This document shows positions 34,855 to 45,546 of a stretch of 64,000 bases of DNA, piece by piece. The notes beneath the pieces were generated by a model that saw only the letters and a list, made by a program, of their open reading frames with translations, ran no database searches and was not told the DNA's origin. The DNA is taken from positions 59,166,488 to 59,230,487 of the forward strand of contig CM070551.1 in NCBI GenBank assembly GCA_036346405.1, written 5' to 3'. Source of the stretch: Phyllostachys edulis. Taxonomy: Eukaryota > Streptophyta > Magnoliopsida > Poales > Poaceae. The position numbers and the translations under genes were made by a program. Each line of letters begins with the position of its first letter. The first letter of the stretch is position 1.

Positions 34855-35834
34855 GTCGCCCCCTCCTCCTCGTCTGCCATTGCAGCAGTAGCCAACGCCT
34901 ACATCCTCCCCCTCATCCACCGTCGCCTCAGTTCTGGACGCCGGTGACCTCAAGTGCAACCTCTCCTACTCCCCAGAAGCTTGTATTCACTTTCTTACAT
35001 GATGAATTACTTACTAGAGATTTGTTTGTCCATATATGTTTTGAAATGAAGTTAAACTTCTATTACAATGCTTGTGCCCACCATCTTGTTTGATCTGGAG
35101 TCTACTGTCTCTCTTCTTTTGGGTGGTAGACAGAGATTTATGCTGGTGCTAAGGTGTGATCTTGAATTGAACAAATGGTTGCAGAAGTATGTTAAACTTG
35201 GGCTTATCAGATGTCTGTTTGTCCCCCTTGACTGAACCTCAGAAGACCACTTGCTTTACTGTGACCACTAGCTTCAGCTCATTTCGGGCTTCTAGATTTC
35301 TACTACAAAAGGAGCCTTAGACTTAAAAGCGTAGAAATCTTAAACATATTTGTCCTTGCTTTCAACTATAAGTCAAAACAGAGGCTAACAATACAAATTC
35401 ATTGTTATTTAGTTTTGCTAAGCATAAGCAGTGAAGTAAAACCATTATTTATCTCTTGTCACTCTTGTTTTGGGTTCGATGTGAATAGATTTGTTCTACT
35501 AAACATGTACCTGTTTATTTTCAGTCATATTAATTGATATTATGGTTCAATTTGCATTTCACTAGAACTTCCATATGTACCATGATAGGAAGGATTTAGA
35601 ACTTGTGGTAAACTCCCATGGAGCAAAATAATAGATGTAAGCACTTGTCGGGACCCAAAGCTCATAACATTGGGATGTTACAGCACTCTGGGACAAAATA
35701 TATACATTCAAGTGCTTCACATGAAGACAGTTTGGGGCTTTTCTTCTCATTTGATTGTGTAATCAAAAGGAAATTGTAAAGAGCAAAATTAAAGGTGACA
35801 TCTGACATTCCATACTAACTTTGTGGGCAATCAG
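34855..35834. other. Flank of the gypsy element, possible decayed gene DNA
   Basis: The first 110 bases are GC/CT-rich and resemble exon sequence; the rest is AT-rich and intron-like. It leads into the nucleotide-sugar-transporter exon at 35835 and may be intron or upstream exon of the same captured gene. No reading frame is convincing. Confidence 0.4.
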
Positions 35835-36081
35835 GTAACAGTTCCTGCATTGGCTTCAGTTTACAATGAAAAGGCTCTGAAAAGCCAGTTTGATACTAGT
35901 ATATACCTTTAGGTATGGCCATATCCGTATGTATAATTTTTCTGGCTATTTTGCAATGGCACGATGTGCTACTATTATTTCTCTAAAAGCTATATTTTAA
36001 AATATCATGATCTTCATCTCATGTTTACAGAACATATTTCTTTATGGCTATGGTGCAATATTTAATTTCCTTGGGCTTGTT
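35835..36081 (+). pseudogene. Nucleotide-sugar transporter fragment (CMP-sialic-acid-transporter-like)
   Basis: Two exons with a plant-type intron are visible. Exon A (35835-35912, after a TCAG acceptor) reads [18 protein letters not shown] then FDTSIYL, and closes at a GTATGG donor. Exon B (from 36031, after a TTTACAG acceptor) reads NIFLYGYGAIFNFLGL. Together they match the central membrane segments of plant CMP-sialic-acid/UDP-uronic-acid transporter-like proteins of the Golgi. The last codon of exon A is TAG where Gln is expected. Exon B runs into a gypsy remnant at about 36082. Only about 40 codons of a protein of over 300 remain, so it is a non-functional gene fragment. Confidence 0.8.
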
Positions 36082-37100
36082 GATGAGGACATCCCTACCA
36101 TAGATACAACTGCGCCTACACACACAACTCATCCACCACAAGTGTTACAAGGACCACTTACTCGAGCTCGTGCTCGCCAACTTAATTACCTGGTGATTTC
36201 GTTCCTAGGTTTATATATTACTGAGAATAGACCGCTACCTAATGAAAGTGATTTAATTGTGCTTAGGAACATGGGAAAGGACCAAAGAGAGGCATGGGGA
36301 GTCATGGACATGCATGGAAGGCATAATGGAGGTCACCACGTCACTTTGGGTCCAAGTCAAGTAAGAGTTCGAGTTGGGCTCGTTCTGGTTTTGGATTCTG
36401 ACTTCTGCGACAACACTAAGTTTAAACGGTCGTAACTTCTTCATACGGACTCCGTTTGGGACGTTCTTGGACTTCGTGGAAAGCTTATCGAGTCTAATTT
36501 CCAACGGATCCAACATAATCTCCAAATTCCTTCCGAACAGGCCACAATCATCAAAATAGTCCACGTTTGTTTCTGAGAACGGTGTTGCACCACCTCAACT
36601 TGGGCCAACATGCCTTGTATTAAGTCGAGCCCAATTGGAGCACGTCCTTAGGGTTAGAGAATGTCCTCTACCCCTTTAAATACACCCCTTAGTCGTCATA
36701 AATAGATTGGATTTTGTTGAGTTTAGGTTTAGCCATTGTGCAAACTTCTGTTCTTCAGTTGTGTCGGGCGACCACCTATCAGGATAGCCTTCGGGATCCC
36801 ACCTTTATTTTTCAATACCATTTACACTACAATCCTATTCACAATATCAGATTGCCTACATCTTATTCTTGCTAGTTCTTCGATTGCTCGTAGGAATTGA
36901 ACCTCGTGTTTAGGTTGATCGCGCTTCCAGCAAGGTCAATAACATCTTGGAGTTGGTTCAACGATTGCTAAGACGCAAGCGTCATCGTATGGTTGTGGTC
37001 GGATCGTGAGAGTCACCTCCACCAAAATCAATATTTATCAATCTCATCGAAAGATCGGGCACCTCACCTACATCACTTGTGATCACTGCCGTCATCCAAC
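36082..37100 (+). mobile_element. Gypsy remnant: polyprotein C-terminus plus LTR-like tail
   Basis: The frame continues from the transporter exon as DEDIPTIDTTAP and then GPLTRARARQLNYLVISF, which matches the C-terminal tail of a different grass gypsy polyprotein. Non-coding sequence with grass gypsy LTR character follows (CGTAACTTCTTCATACGGA about 36430; TTTAAATACACCCC about 36675). Neither a primer-binding site nor the rest of pol is present. Exact right end and duplication were not found. Confidence 0.6.
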
Positions 37101-37336
37101 GTAATTGTTGAGAATGCATGTCTCATGAGAAGAAATGTACTTTTTGCATAATGTGATATAAGTTGGTTTTAAATTTTCTGTTGTTCTGTGTTGTCCTATC
37201 AATTGTACTCTTTGAATACTAGTTGTTGTCCCATGTCAGCTTGGGATTTTGAATATGTAGTTGTTGTCCCATGTCAATTGTACTCTTTGAATTCCTAGCC
37301 TTTGTTAGGTGTTTTCCTAGATAATCTTACAATTTA

Positions 37337-37609
37337 ATGCATTGCAAATTTCTTTTCCTCTACGCATCCAAAAAAAATATTTTCTACATCCTGCTGACGT
37401 TTATATATATATGGTTGAGTCTAAAATTTGTAGCTACTGGCCAATCCGTTGCAACCTTTAATTTACTTTGCAATGACAAGCCCCTGCTGCTGCTTGCTTT
37501 AATTCCCTTGGCTGTTTTAATTGGACTTCATACTCTGACTGTGCATTCGACTGTTGCCTTCAATTCAAGAAAGCTAGAGAAAATCCCTGTTTTTTCCTCA
37601 ATTCAATAA
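37337..37609 (+). other. Hydrophobic ORF, unrecognised
   Basis: A 90-codon frame contains two membrane-like stretches (ILLTFIYIWLSLKFVATG and LLLLALIPLAVLIGLHTL). It lies directly before the NFD4-like fragment and could be a neighbouring exon or intron read-through. I do not recognise it and would not treat it as a gene without other evidence. Confidence 0.25.
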
Positions 37610-37618
37610 GCTTCTTCT

Positions 37619-37822
37619 ACCGTCTCTACAAGCAATCGCCCCCTGGCCCTCTCCCTCTCCATAGGCTTCAATGGGCTGAGTGCTGCCTTCTACACCCTCT
37701 TTGCCAATGCCCTCTCCCCTTATTCCCCATCTGTCTACATCCTCCTCAATGTTATCCTCCCTCTCGCTGTTTTTAACATTGATAACAGACCAAAAGGATT
37801 TGGGAATGGCGATGTAAGCTAG
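37619..37822 (+). pseudogene. NFD4-like / nodulin-like MFS transporter fragment
   Basis: The plus-strand frame reads RPLALSLSIGFNGLSAAFYT, then LFANALSPYSPSVYILLN and VILPLAVFNID. This matches the nodulin-like domain of plant NFD4-type major facilitator proteins, membrane transporters of about 550-600 residues. Only about 60 codons survive before the match fades near the NRPKG residues, and a TAG follows at 37820-37822. The complete Tekay element is inserted 42 bases further on. It lies in the same strand and block as the sugar-transporter fragment, ahead of CACTA transposase sequence, which fits capture by a CACTA element. Confidence 0.75.
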
Positions 37823-37859
37823 AGAACACCCCTATTGATTCATTCAAAAAGATGTTGCT

Positions 37860-37864
37860 TAGTG
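37860..37864. repeat. Target-site duplication TAGTG, left copy
   Basis: This precedes the TGTCACATCC start of the chromovirus and matches 52450-52454. Confidence 0.93.
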
Positions 37865-40800
37865 TGTCACATCCTAAGATTAATATAGAGAATTATTATG
37901 CATCTCAAGAGCATGCACCATTGTTTTCAAACTTTTGCATAATTTATTTCACTAGGAAAATCTTAAACAAGTGTTAAACCTACACCTTGTAATTCAACTC
38001 CAAGAGAAAATAGGAACAAAACCTTATGAAAATCTTCTAAAAATAATTTATTCAAATACTATAGTAATTATAATGAATTAATATAATTTTTCCCAAATTT
38101 TTGGGACTGGTTTAAAAACTAAGAAAATTCAAACACGAGTTAACAAACTACACTAAGTTGAAATTATTATATACAGATTATATCATGAACAGTAGTGTTC
38201 AATAATTTTTATGGGCACGAGACCTTCCCAGGAACCCTGTGATTTATTTCACAATTTTCGGCAATTTATTTCTATTTTTAACACCTTGGTCAAAGTGGAG
38301 AAAACAAATTATATCTCAGTCAAACCCTAACCCAACCAGCCGCACTATTCATCAGGCTCGAGTCCGACGCGGTGAAACGACTCAGCCCAACCAACTTAGG
38401 GCATCGCGTGTGAGCCATCCGATGGGAAATCCACGGCCCGTATCACGTACCCCTTCATAACGGCTCGGTCACCCCCTCGTCAACCCCTAGCCGTCCAGAT
38501 CTGATCCGACGGTGCGCACCAACTCACTTACGCCGCATCGCAAGACGCTACCGAGTCGCCGCCACGCCGCCCACTGTCGACTCTGTCGTCCACCTCCGTG
38601 GCGCCGGGCAGAAAGCAAATACATACCACGAGTCGGTGATTCCTTCCACGCTCCGTCGACGCCGTCAATCCACCGTGTCCGTTGGCCTATCCTTGAGCTC
38701 CCTCACTTGATGCCGCCTCCACTCCGGCCCATCGCCTCGATAATACCCCATGAGACCCCTTTCTTCCTCACTTTTCCTCTCGGTGGCTGAGGAAAGGGAA
38801 GCTCTCCCACGGGCACCACTAGGGTAAGCTCCCACCGGGTGGTTGCCCTCGACTCCTCGTTCCTTGAACTCTCCATTTTTGCTAAGTTGAGCCCTTGTCG
38901 TTGTTTGTAGAGCTCAGTTCGGCTTCGAGCTCTTGGCTTGTTCCAGAGCATGCTCCGCCAGACACCTCCGTGGCTTCTACGTATCCGGGAGGTATTATCC
39001 TAAACCTTGCGCATCACCAGGTGCCTCTGTACCTAATATTAACTTCCCCTCAACTAATTTGGGTATTGCACGACAGGTTTTCGTTGAATCGAAGAAATCG
39101 TGTATTCAGCCCTAGAACAAACCCTTCGTCTCCTACCTTGCTCTGGTAAGCATTTGTCAATTCCTCGGTTCCTTAGCATCCTCTTATGATCTGTGAACCA
39201 TCCCGACCATCCACTCCGCTTGGTTTTGCTCAGGGGCTCCTCTCCTCGTTGAAGCTCGTCGCCGCCACCTTCTTCTCCGGCGCCGACAGGACTCCAGTAG
39301 CTTCAAAGCTCCCCGAGCACCCTCCTTAGCTCAGGTAACTCCCATTTAGTCCCAAGGACCCTGGCACCCGCTTGAATGACGCTACGGAGCTTCACTTAGC
39401 TGTTTGTGCGTTTGCCGTATTGGTTGCCGTCGCTCCTCTCCAGCTCGCCGCCGGCACAGACCACCTCAGGCATGGAAACCACTCCCATTAGGTGCACAAT
39501 ACTATTGCGCAGCTATCCCAGCCCTTGGCCGGCTCCGCCATAGCACGTAGCGCTGGCGAGCCGCCAAGCAAGCGCGCGGTCGCGTTGTCGGACGCCGACC
39601 GCAACTGTAGCAAAGCAGTTAGCGATTAATGATAATCATTAGCATTTAAGTGCTGTCTTAGCCGCTAGAGCAGTCGCTAGCAAGTGGGGCCATGCACAGA
39701 AATTGGGAGGGATAAGTGAACTGGTGGAGAGGCTGATGAGTGGGCCCGTTTCTCTTAATGCCGGGCGCTACGTGTGCGCATGCGTGGACCAGGTCCCGTG
39801 GACTGGGTCGCTGACAATGGGACCCACATGTCAGAGCGGATTTTAAAATCAGAGTTAAAATGGAAAACACGTTGTTCACCGGGCCCGCTAGTCAGCGTCA
39901 GTGGCTAGCGCCACGCTCAGTAAGAAAAGTAATCGGCTAATTAGAAAATCTGAAAATGAATTATTTGCACATTGTAAAATATGTATAACTTCGAAAATAC
40001 ATAACTAATTCATCTTAACCCCAAAATGGATGAAACCACTTCTAGTGATTTTCATTTTTAATGAAATTTATATTAAAATTGGTTTCAAACATGTCTCTAT
40101 AGCAGAGATTATTATTTTGGAGAGTGATCCATTAACACTATAATTTTTCCAAAAGGAAATGCTGATAAATTTAGAAATTCATAACTAAATCTTGAAAACT
40201 CCAAATGAGGCAAACTCAACTATTTTAGTCTTGTATTAATATTCTAAATTTATCCATATAATCCTTAATTCCACTACTGCTGTACAAATTTTGACCTCAT
40301 AATTAAATTACTCAAAGAGGGCATATTGAAAGCTGAAAATTCAAATCGTAATAACTCTCACATGCTAAATCCAAATGGAGTAATTCTTTCACCTAAATTC
40401 ATATAAAATCATGATTTAGCTACTTTAGAAAAATCATGCATTTTTGAGCAATTTGAATTTTTGCGTATTTCTCAATGTTTATTCGATATTATGTTTCTTT
40501 AGATACCGAGCCTATCGATATTGACTTATACACTACTGAGGGAGAGCAGCTAAGCTACCAGTAAGGCAAGCATCATTTGAACTTTCTTTTGCATCATATT
40601 TGATCCCAGTTTTGTTAAGTTAGTGCAATGATAATTGCTTGCATGCTATTTTTGATACTATCACTATTTTTGTGATGTGTAGATTAGTTATTTCCTAATT
40701 CATTGAGGTTATACTTGAATTATTCTAGTACCACATGCTTAAGTTAGAATGGTTGAAATATATTGTTCGGGTTTTGCTTAGCCATGCAAGTCTAGAACCG

Positions 40801-42413
40801 GTAGTTGATTGTCGGGAATAACCCGACAATTACGGGACAAACACCACTTTCATTATATACTTTTGTTTCAGATCTTCGTATCTATTTTATGAGTCAAATT
40901 TTATCATTTTAAATGAGCTCTTGGTCTGGACAAGTGATGGTTAGTGATGGTGACTTTGTACACGAGACTTGGGAAAGTGGTAGACTTGTCTATATAGTTA
41001 AGGACCGAACTTTGGGTACCTACGGTTCAAGCAAAACTCATGCTATCACACGTGGTGTATGGGCACTGCTTAGTTAAGTAAGGGGTTGGTATTGTTGAGT
41101 TGATGACTGGTGGTGTGAGGGCGTATATGTGTTCCATCGCATGTACGTTCCACAAGGGTACCGATTGTAATTCTTTTTAGTGAGGGTGAGCCCTATATTA
41201 AGCTTTATTAATTGGGTCGGTATTTCCAGCACAACTTACATGCCCATTTAGTTGTAGGTGGGTAGCCTACACTTAAACGGGATTATGTCGCGTATGGGCG
41301 AGTCAACTCAATGATATCAACTTGCTGAAAAATACTAAGTCTTGGTTTACCCGGCCGGCATACCATAGGAAGTATGCTATATTTGGAGGCATCTGGAGGC
41401 TTACGGGCTAATCGAGTCGTGTGGGTAAAGTAGTACACCCCTACAGGGTATAAATCTATTCGAATAGCCGTGTTTGCGATTATGGACGAACGCTTGAGTT
41501 TGTGGCTGCTTATCGTTAGACTTGGAATTAAAATTGTGGTATAACTTGGTTTGGTCATGAATGGAATGTTCATGTATGTTGTTGTATCAAAGTGGATAGC
41601 CACTTTGTTATTTGGATGATTCTTTTGTTATTCAATTTACTACTTATTCACATGCTTTACTTCTACTTCAAATCTGATTTTGAAATGGCACTTGAAAAAC
41701 TTGTATGTGTAGGTTGTAAATTGTTGCGTCTCTTTTGCAAAACTAAGCCAATATGAGCCATCCTTTGGAACAACCTCTAGCATAACTAATTTTTATTTGT
41801 GTAAGACTTGCGAGTACCTTTGTACTCAACCCGGTTGCTATAATTTTTGGTGAGGAAGTGTATGAGCCCGTTGAGCTTGTTAGCGCCGATTTTGGCGATG
41901 CTAATGAGTAATGCTATCATTTAACTCCCAGTCGGTTGCCAATGGGTTATGGGGCATACCATGCTGGATATTTTGGTTTATTTACTTGCTTCTGCTGCTA
42001 CTTAATGCTCTTATTTGAATTTGGTCGGTCGGCCGTTTGTAATAGATGTAAACTTTAACTATTACATTGTATGTCTTTTGAACTATCTATGTATGCTGTT
42101 GTATGGATGTGATCAACATTGTATGAGATATGAGCATATTGGTCACTGATCTTGGGAGCCAATATGATTGCATACTCGTTGTTCGTGGCTTCCTATTTAA
42201 CTCACTAAGTGTAGTGCTTGACTTGTTGGAGAACCGACCATCATGTAGTGCTCGCAGAGGAGTAGCGCGCATGATCGTCGGGGCTCTAGCTTGTAGTTAA
42301 TTCTTTCACTGAGATTGAGTTAAGTTGGAATCCATTTACTTGAGGCCCTAGAGTTATGTCCTTAAGACCATGCTTAGTCTCAGTCTTACGGAGATAACCC
42401 GGGGGTCCTCACA
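37865..42413 (+). mobile_element. 5' LTR of the chromovirus (4549 bp)
   Basis: It starts TGTCACATCC and ends CCCGGGGGTCCTCACA. It contains two GC-rich blocks (38300-38800, 39200-39900), an AT-rich middle, the GCGAGTACCTTTGTACTC motif (41811-41828), CCCAGTCGGTTGCC (41929-41942) and GGTCGGTCGGCCG. Between about 38510 and 38650 it differs strongly from the 3' LTR, unlike the rest. ORFs within it are not supported as genes. Confidence 0.93.
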
Positions 42414-42416
42414 GCG

Positions 42417-42432
42417 TTGGTATCAGAGCCAT
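42417..42432 (+). other. Primer-binding site (initiator tRNA-Met type)
   Basis: TTGGTATCAGAGCCAT lies three bases inside the 5' LTR end. It matches the primer used by most plant Tekay elements. Confidence 0.9.
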
Positions 42433-42629
42433 ACTGACTGTAGGTTAGAGATAGCATGGGCGTTATGTTTAGCAAGTCTCTTGGTTAAAATATTTTTAAG
42501 TTATCAAAATTACTTTCGAAAGTTTAAGTTAGGGATATCTTTTATTCCTCATCCATCTTAGTATCATTTCTTACCTTATTCTGGTTTTGATTTGCAAAAC
42601 TAACTTACCTTGCCCTTCATGTCCTTTAG

Positions 42630-43100
42630 ATGAATCCTCAATACCTTGTTCGAGAGACTCAAGCTGAGAATGTGGGAGGATACTCGGAGTTACTACGAGA
42701 CATGATGTGGAGGGCTAACTTCACCTACCAGCCGACGTACTCCATCTATCGACGAGACCGAGGGCCAAGAATGGAGGAGTACCTGGCCGTAGCCGACATC
42801 ATTGCTAGGCGTGTTACTGGAAGCATCCCATATCGGTTTCAGGCACGTGGCACTTCTGAGGCCATGGCGCTTCAGGAAGTGGCTCGAGTGGCCAATGTTA
42901 GAGTAGTAAGCTCGCTGTCCTGTCATGTGCTCAGCGATGCATGCATCTTTGAAATTCTTGTAATACCTAGTAATTGTTGGAACCTTCGTGTTATTTGCAA
43001 GAACTTTTATTCCGGGCAGTTACCATTCGCCTTCGGGCTAATCAATGTAATTGTACCAGAACTCTATGAATGGTTTTATTGGATCTTGTACTGGCCTTAG
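42630..43100 (+). CDS. Upstream ORF of the chromovirus, function unknown
   Basis: A 156-codon frame starts at an ATG 200 bases after the primer-binding site (MNPQYLVRETQAENVGG). Its first 90 codons look protein-like: DMMWRANFTYQPTYSIYRRD, RGPRMEEYLAVADIIARR, TGSIPYRFQARGTSEAMALQ. A canonical GTAAGC donor at 42906 and a CTACAG acceptor ending at 43210, immediately before the gag ATG, suggest an intron that would end the upstream ORF soon after splicing. Small ORFs ahead of gag are known in several plant gypsy lineages. I know no function for this one. Confidence 0.5.
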   Translation: MNPQYLVRETQAENVGGYSELLRDMMWRANFTYQPTYSIYRRDRGPRMEEYLAVADIIARRVTGSIPYRFQARGTSEAMALQEVARVANVRVVSSLSCHVLSDACIFEILVIPSNCWNLRVICKNFYSGQLPFAFGLINVIVPELYEWFYWILYWP

Positions 43101-43211
43101 TGCCTTGGTACCCCCATTTGGTGTTATGTTCTTTTGTATTTTTGTATATTTATCATTATGCATGCTTATGTATAACTTATTAAATTTTCTAACCATCCAT
43201 GTCACTACAGG

Positions 43212-44212
43212 ATGACAGGTCCCAACACTCGCTCGAGAGCGCAGCGTGATGAGGGGTCTCCACCCTTAGAACCGCGTTCAACTGCATTGGGTGAATCTTC
43301 TCACCAGCATCATCAGCAGGGTCGCACACCCGAGGAAACACTTCCACCACCTCCTACCATGGCGGAAGTGTTGGCTCAAACAGAGAGGAACCGTATGGAC
43401 CAGACCAGGATCCTCGAGGCTATCACTTGCAACACCTCTCCTGCTCTTGCAGTAGCAGGGGGAGGTGGAAATCATAGAGCTCATGGAGGTCTCGCTGACT
43501 TTCAGCGGACTAACCCTCCAACCTTTGCGGGCACTGAGGACCCAATGGAGGCCGAAGATTGGCTGCGGGACATTGAGAAGAAGCTAGCTATTGCTCAGTG
43601 CACGGGCACTGAGAGGGTACTCTTCGCCAGCTGTCAGCTGGAGGGCACTGCCAGCGCATGGTGGGACAACTTCTCCGCCATGCAACTCGACGAGGACGTT
43701 CCTTCGTGGAACGAATTTTGCACAGCTTTCAAGGAGGGCCATATTCCTGATGGGGTCAGGTCCATCAAGCAGCAGCAGTTTCTTGCTTTGAAGCAAGGAA
43801 AGAAGACTGTCACCGAGTACCTTCACGAGTTCAACTCATTGGCTCGCTATGCCCCTGATGACGTCTCCATTGACGCCTGCCGCTAGAGCCGTTTCATGAA
43901 CGGCTTGACTGAGGAGATGCAGCTGGCTCTAGCTGTACATGACTTCCGCAACTTCCAGCACATGGTGAATAAGGCCATAGTGGTGGAGCACAAGAGTGCG
44001 GCCGTGGAGGAGTACAAGAAGAGGAAGAAGGCAGCTCAGGGTGCAGCTAGCGGCAGTTTTCCCTGGCAGTGCACCGGACTGCCCAGGCATCTCGTTATCC
44101 AGCTCCAGTGCCATCGAGGACTTCCTCAGCATCTCCACAGGCTTCTTTTCTAGTGGCACAGTGGTTCAATGTGGGTAAGAATTTCCAAAACAGCAGCCCC
44201 TGCAGGCCTAAT
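43212..44212 (+). pseudogene. Chromovirus gag, broken
   Basis: Start ATG at 43212, MTGPNTRSRAQRDEG. The retrotransposon gag domain is recognisable from about codon 95: PPTFAGTEDPMEAEDWLRDI, TERVLFASCQLEGTASAWWD, SWNEFCTAFKEGHIP, KQQQFLALKQGKKTVTEYL, EFNSLARYAPDD. A TAG at 43884-43886 follows DACR where the frame otherwise continues with SRFMNGLTEEMQLAL. A frameshift near 44060-44090 separates the capsid part from the zinc knuckle. Gag forms the particle that packages element RNA in the cytoplasm. Confidence 0.88.
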
Positions 44213-44900
44213 GTCACTTGCTATCATTGTGGTCGCCAGGGCCACTATGCAGATAAGTGCCTCGCCAAGCTGCGAGGGATGCCTCAGACCTACAGAGCTC
44301 CTACACCATCAGCGGTGACAAGACCTTCACCACCTCCGAGGGCAGCATCTACCCCTCCTCAGGTCCCTGCATGTGGTCGAGTCAACCACATCACAGCTGA
44401 GGAGGCAAGCGGCACTCTAGACGTCGTTTTAGGTACACTTCTTGTTAATTCTTGTCCAGCATCAGTTTTATTTGATTCAGGAGCATCTCATTCATTCATT
44501 AAAAGGGAATATGCTGCACTTAATCAATTTGAGATAGTTAAACTTCAGCCACCTTATCAAATTCAGTCACCGGGGTCGGTTTTCCAAACCGATCAAATCT
44601 GTCAGGACGTGAAGGTGGAAATTCAAAAGACTAACTTCTTGGCAAATCTAATTGTGATAAATTTAGTGGGTATTGATGTGATCTTAGGGATGGATTGGCT
44701 GTCCAAAAATCAGGGAAAGATCGATTGTGCTCAACGGTCTATTTTAGTCACAAGTGGAGACAGCAGTCTAGTTGTCTTTACCCCTTTAGTGGGCGATTCC
44801 CATCTTTATGATCTGGAAGTGAGTACTTCACTTGAATTGGATATGGTACCAGTGGTATGGGATTATCCCGATGTATTTCCAGAAGAACTCTCAGGCATGA
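44213..44900 (+). pseudogene. Chromovirus nucleocapsid knuckle and aspartic protease
   Basis: One CCHC zinc knuckle, CYHCGRQGHYADKC, is followed by a Pro-rich linker and an aspartic protease with the active-site signature LFDSGASHSFI (about 44466-44500) and the flap-like IDVILGMDWL. The protein then leads into the reverse-transcriptase N-terminus (VVWDYPDVFPEELSGM). The frame is lost at about 44896 by a small deletion, so protease and reverse transcriptase are no longer joined. Confidence 0.88.
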
Positions 44901-45540
44901 CCCTGACAGTGAAGTTGAATTCGTCATTGAGCTCGCGTCCGGTACCGCGCTAATTTCTAAACGGCCGTATCGGATGCCTCCTAATGAGTTGGTTGAATTG
45001 AAAGCACAACTCAAGGAACTTCAAGATAAGGGATTCATTAGGCTGAGCTCCTCACCTTGGGGATGTTCGGCTATCTTTGTCAAGAAGAAGGATAAGAGTT
45101 TGCGGATGTGTGTCGACTACCGTCCGTTAAACGAGGTCACTATCAAGAACAAATATCCGCTTCCAAGGATAGATGATTTGTTCGATCAGTTGAATGGAGC
45201 CTAGGTTTTCTCCAAGGTAGATTTGAGATTGGGCTACCATCAAATCAAGGTCAGAGCTGAAGACATACCGAAGACCGCATTCTCCACTCGGTACGGTTTG
45301 TACGAGTACGCTATCATGTCTTTCGGATTGACGAATGCTCCAGCATACTTCATGAACCTCATGAATTCGGTTTTCATGGAGTACTTAGATAATGTTGTCC
45401 TTGTATTCATCGATGATATCCTTATCTACTCAAAGACTGATGAAGAGTATGAACAACACCTGCGACTTGTGTTGGAAAAGCTTCGGCAGCATCAACTTTA
45501 TGCAAAATTCAGCAAATGTGAGTTTTGACTTCGGGAGGTT
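44897..45540 (+). pseudogene. Chromovirus reverse transcriptase, broken by stops
   Basis: Ty3/gypsy reverse-transcriptase motifs are in order: FVIELASGTA, ISKRPYRMPPNELVELK, SPWGCSAIFVKKKDKSLRMC, VDYRPLNEVTIKNKYPLPRI, VDLRLGYHQIKV, FGLTNAPAYFMNLMN and the catalytic VFIDDILIYSKT. Stops occur at 45202-45204 (TAG after LNGA) and 45526-45528 (TGA after KCEF). Both are single transitions away from the residues expected in the family. Confidence 0.9.
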
Positions 45541-45546
45541 AGTTTC

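Noticed and set aside
37860..37864. TAGTG as a CACTA terminus next to the chromovirus
   Set aside because: The same five bases flank both LTR ends exactly, and no CACTA subterminal boxes adjoin them. It is the target-site duplication.
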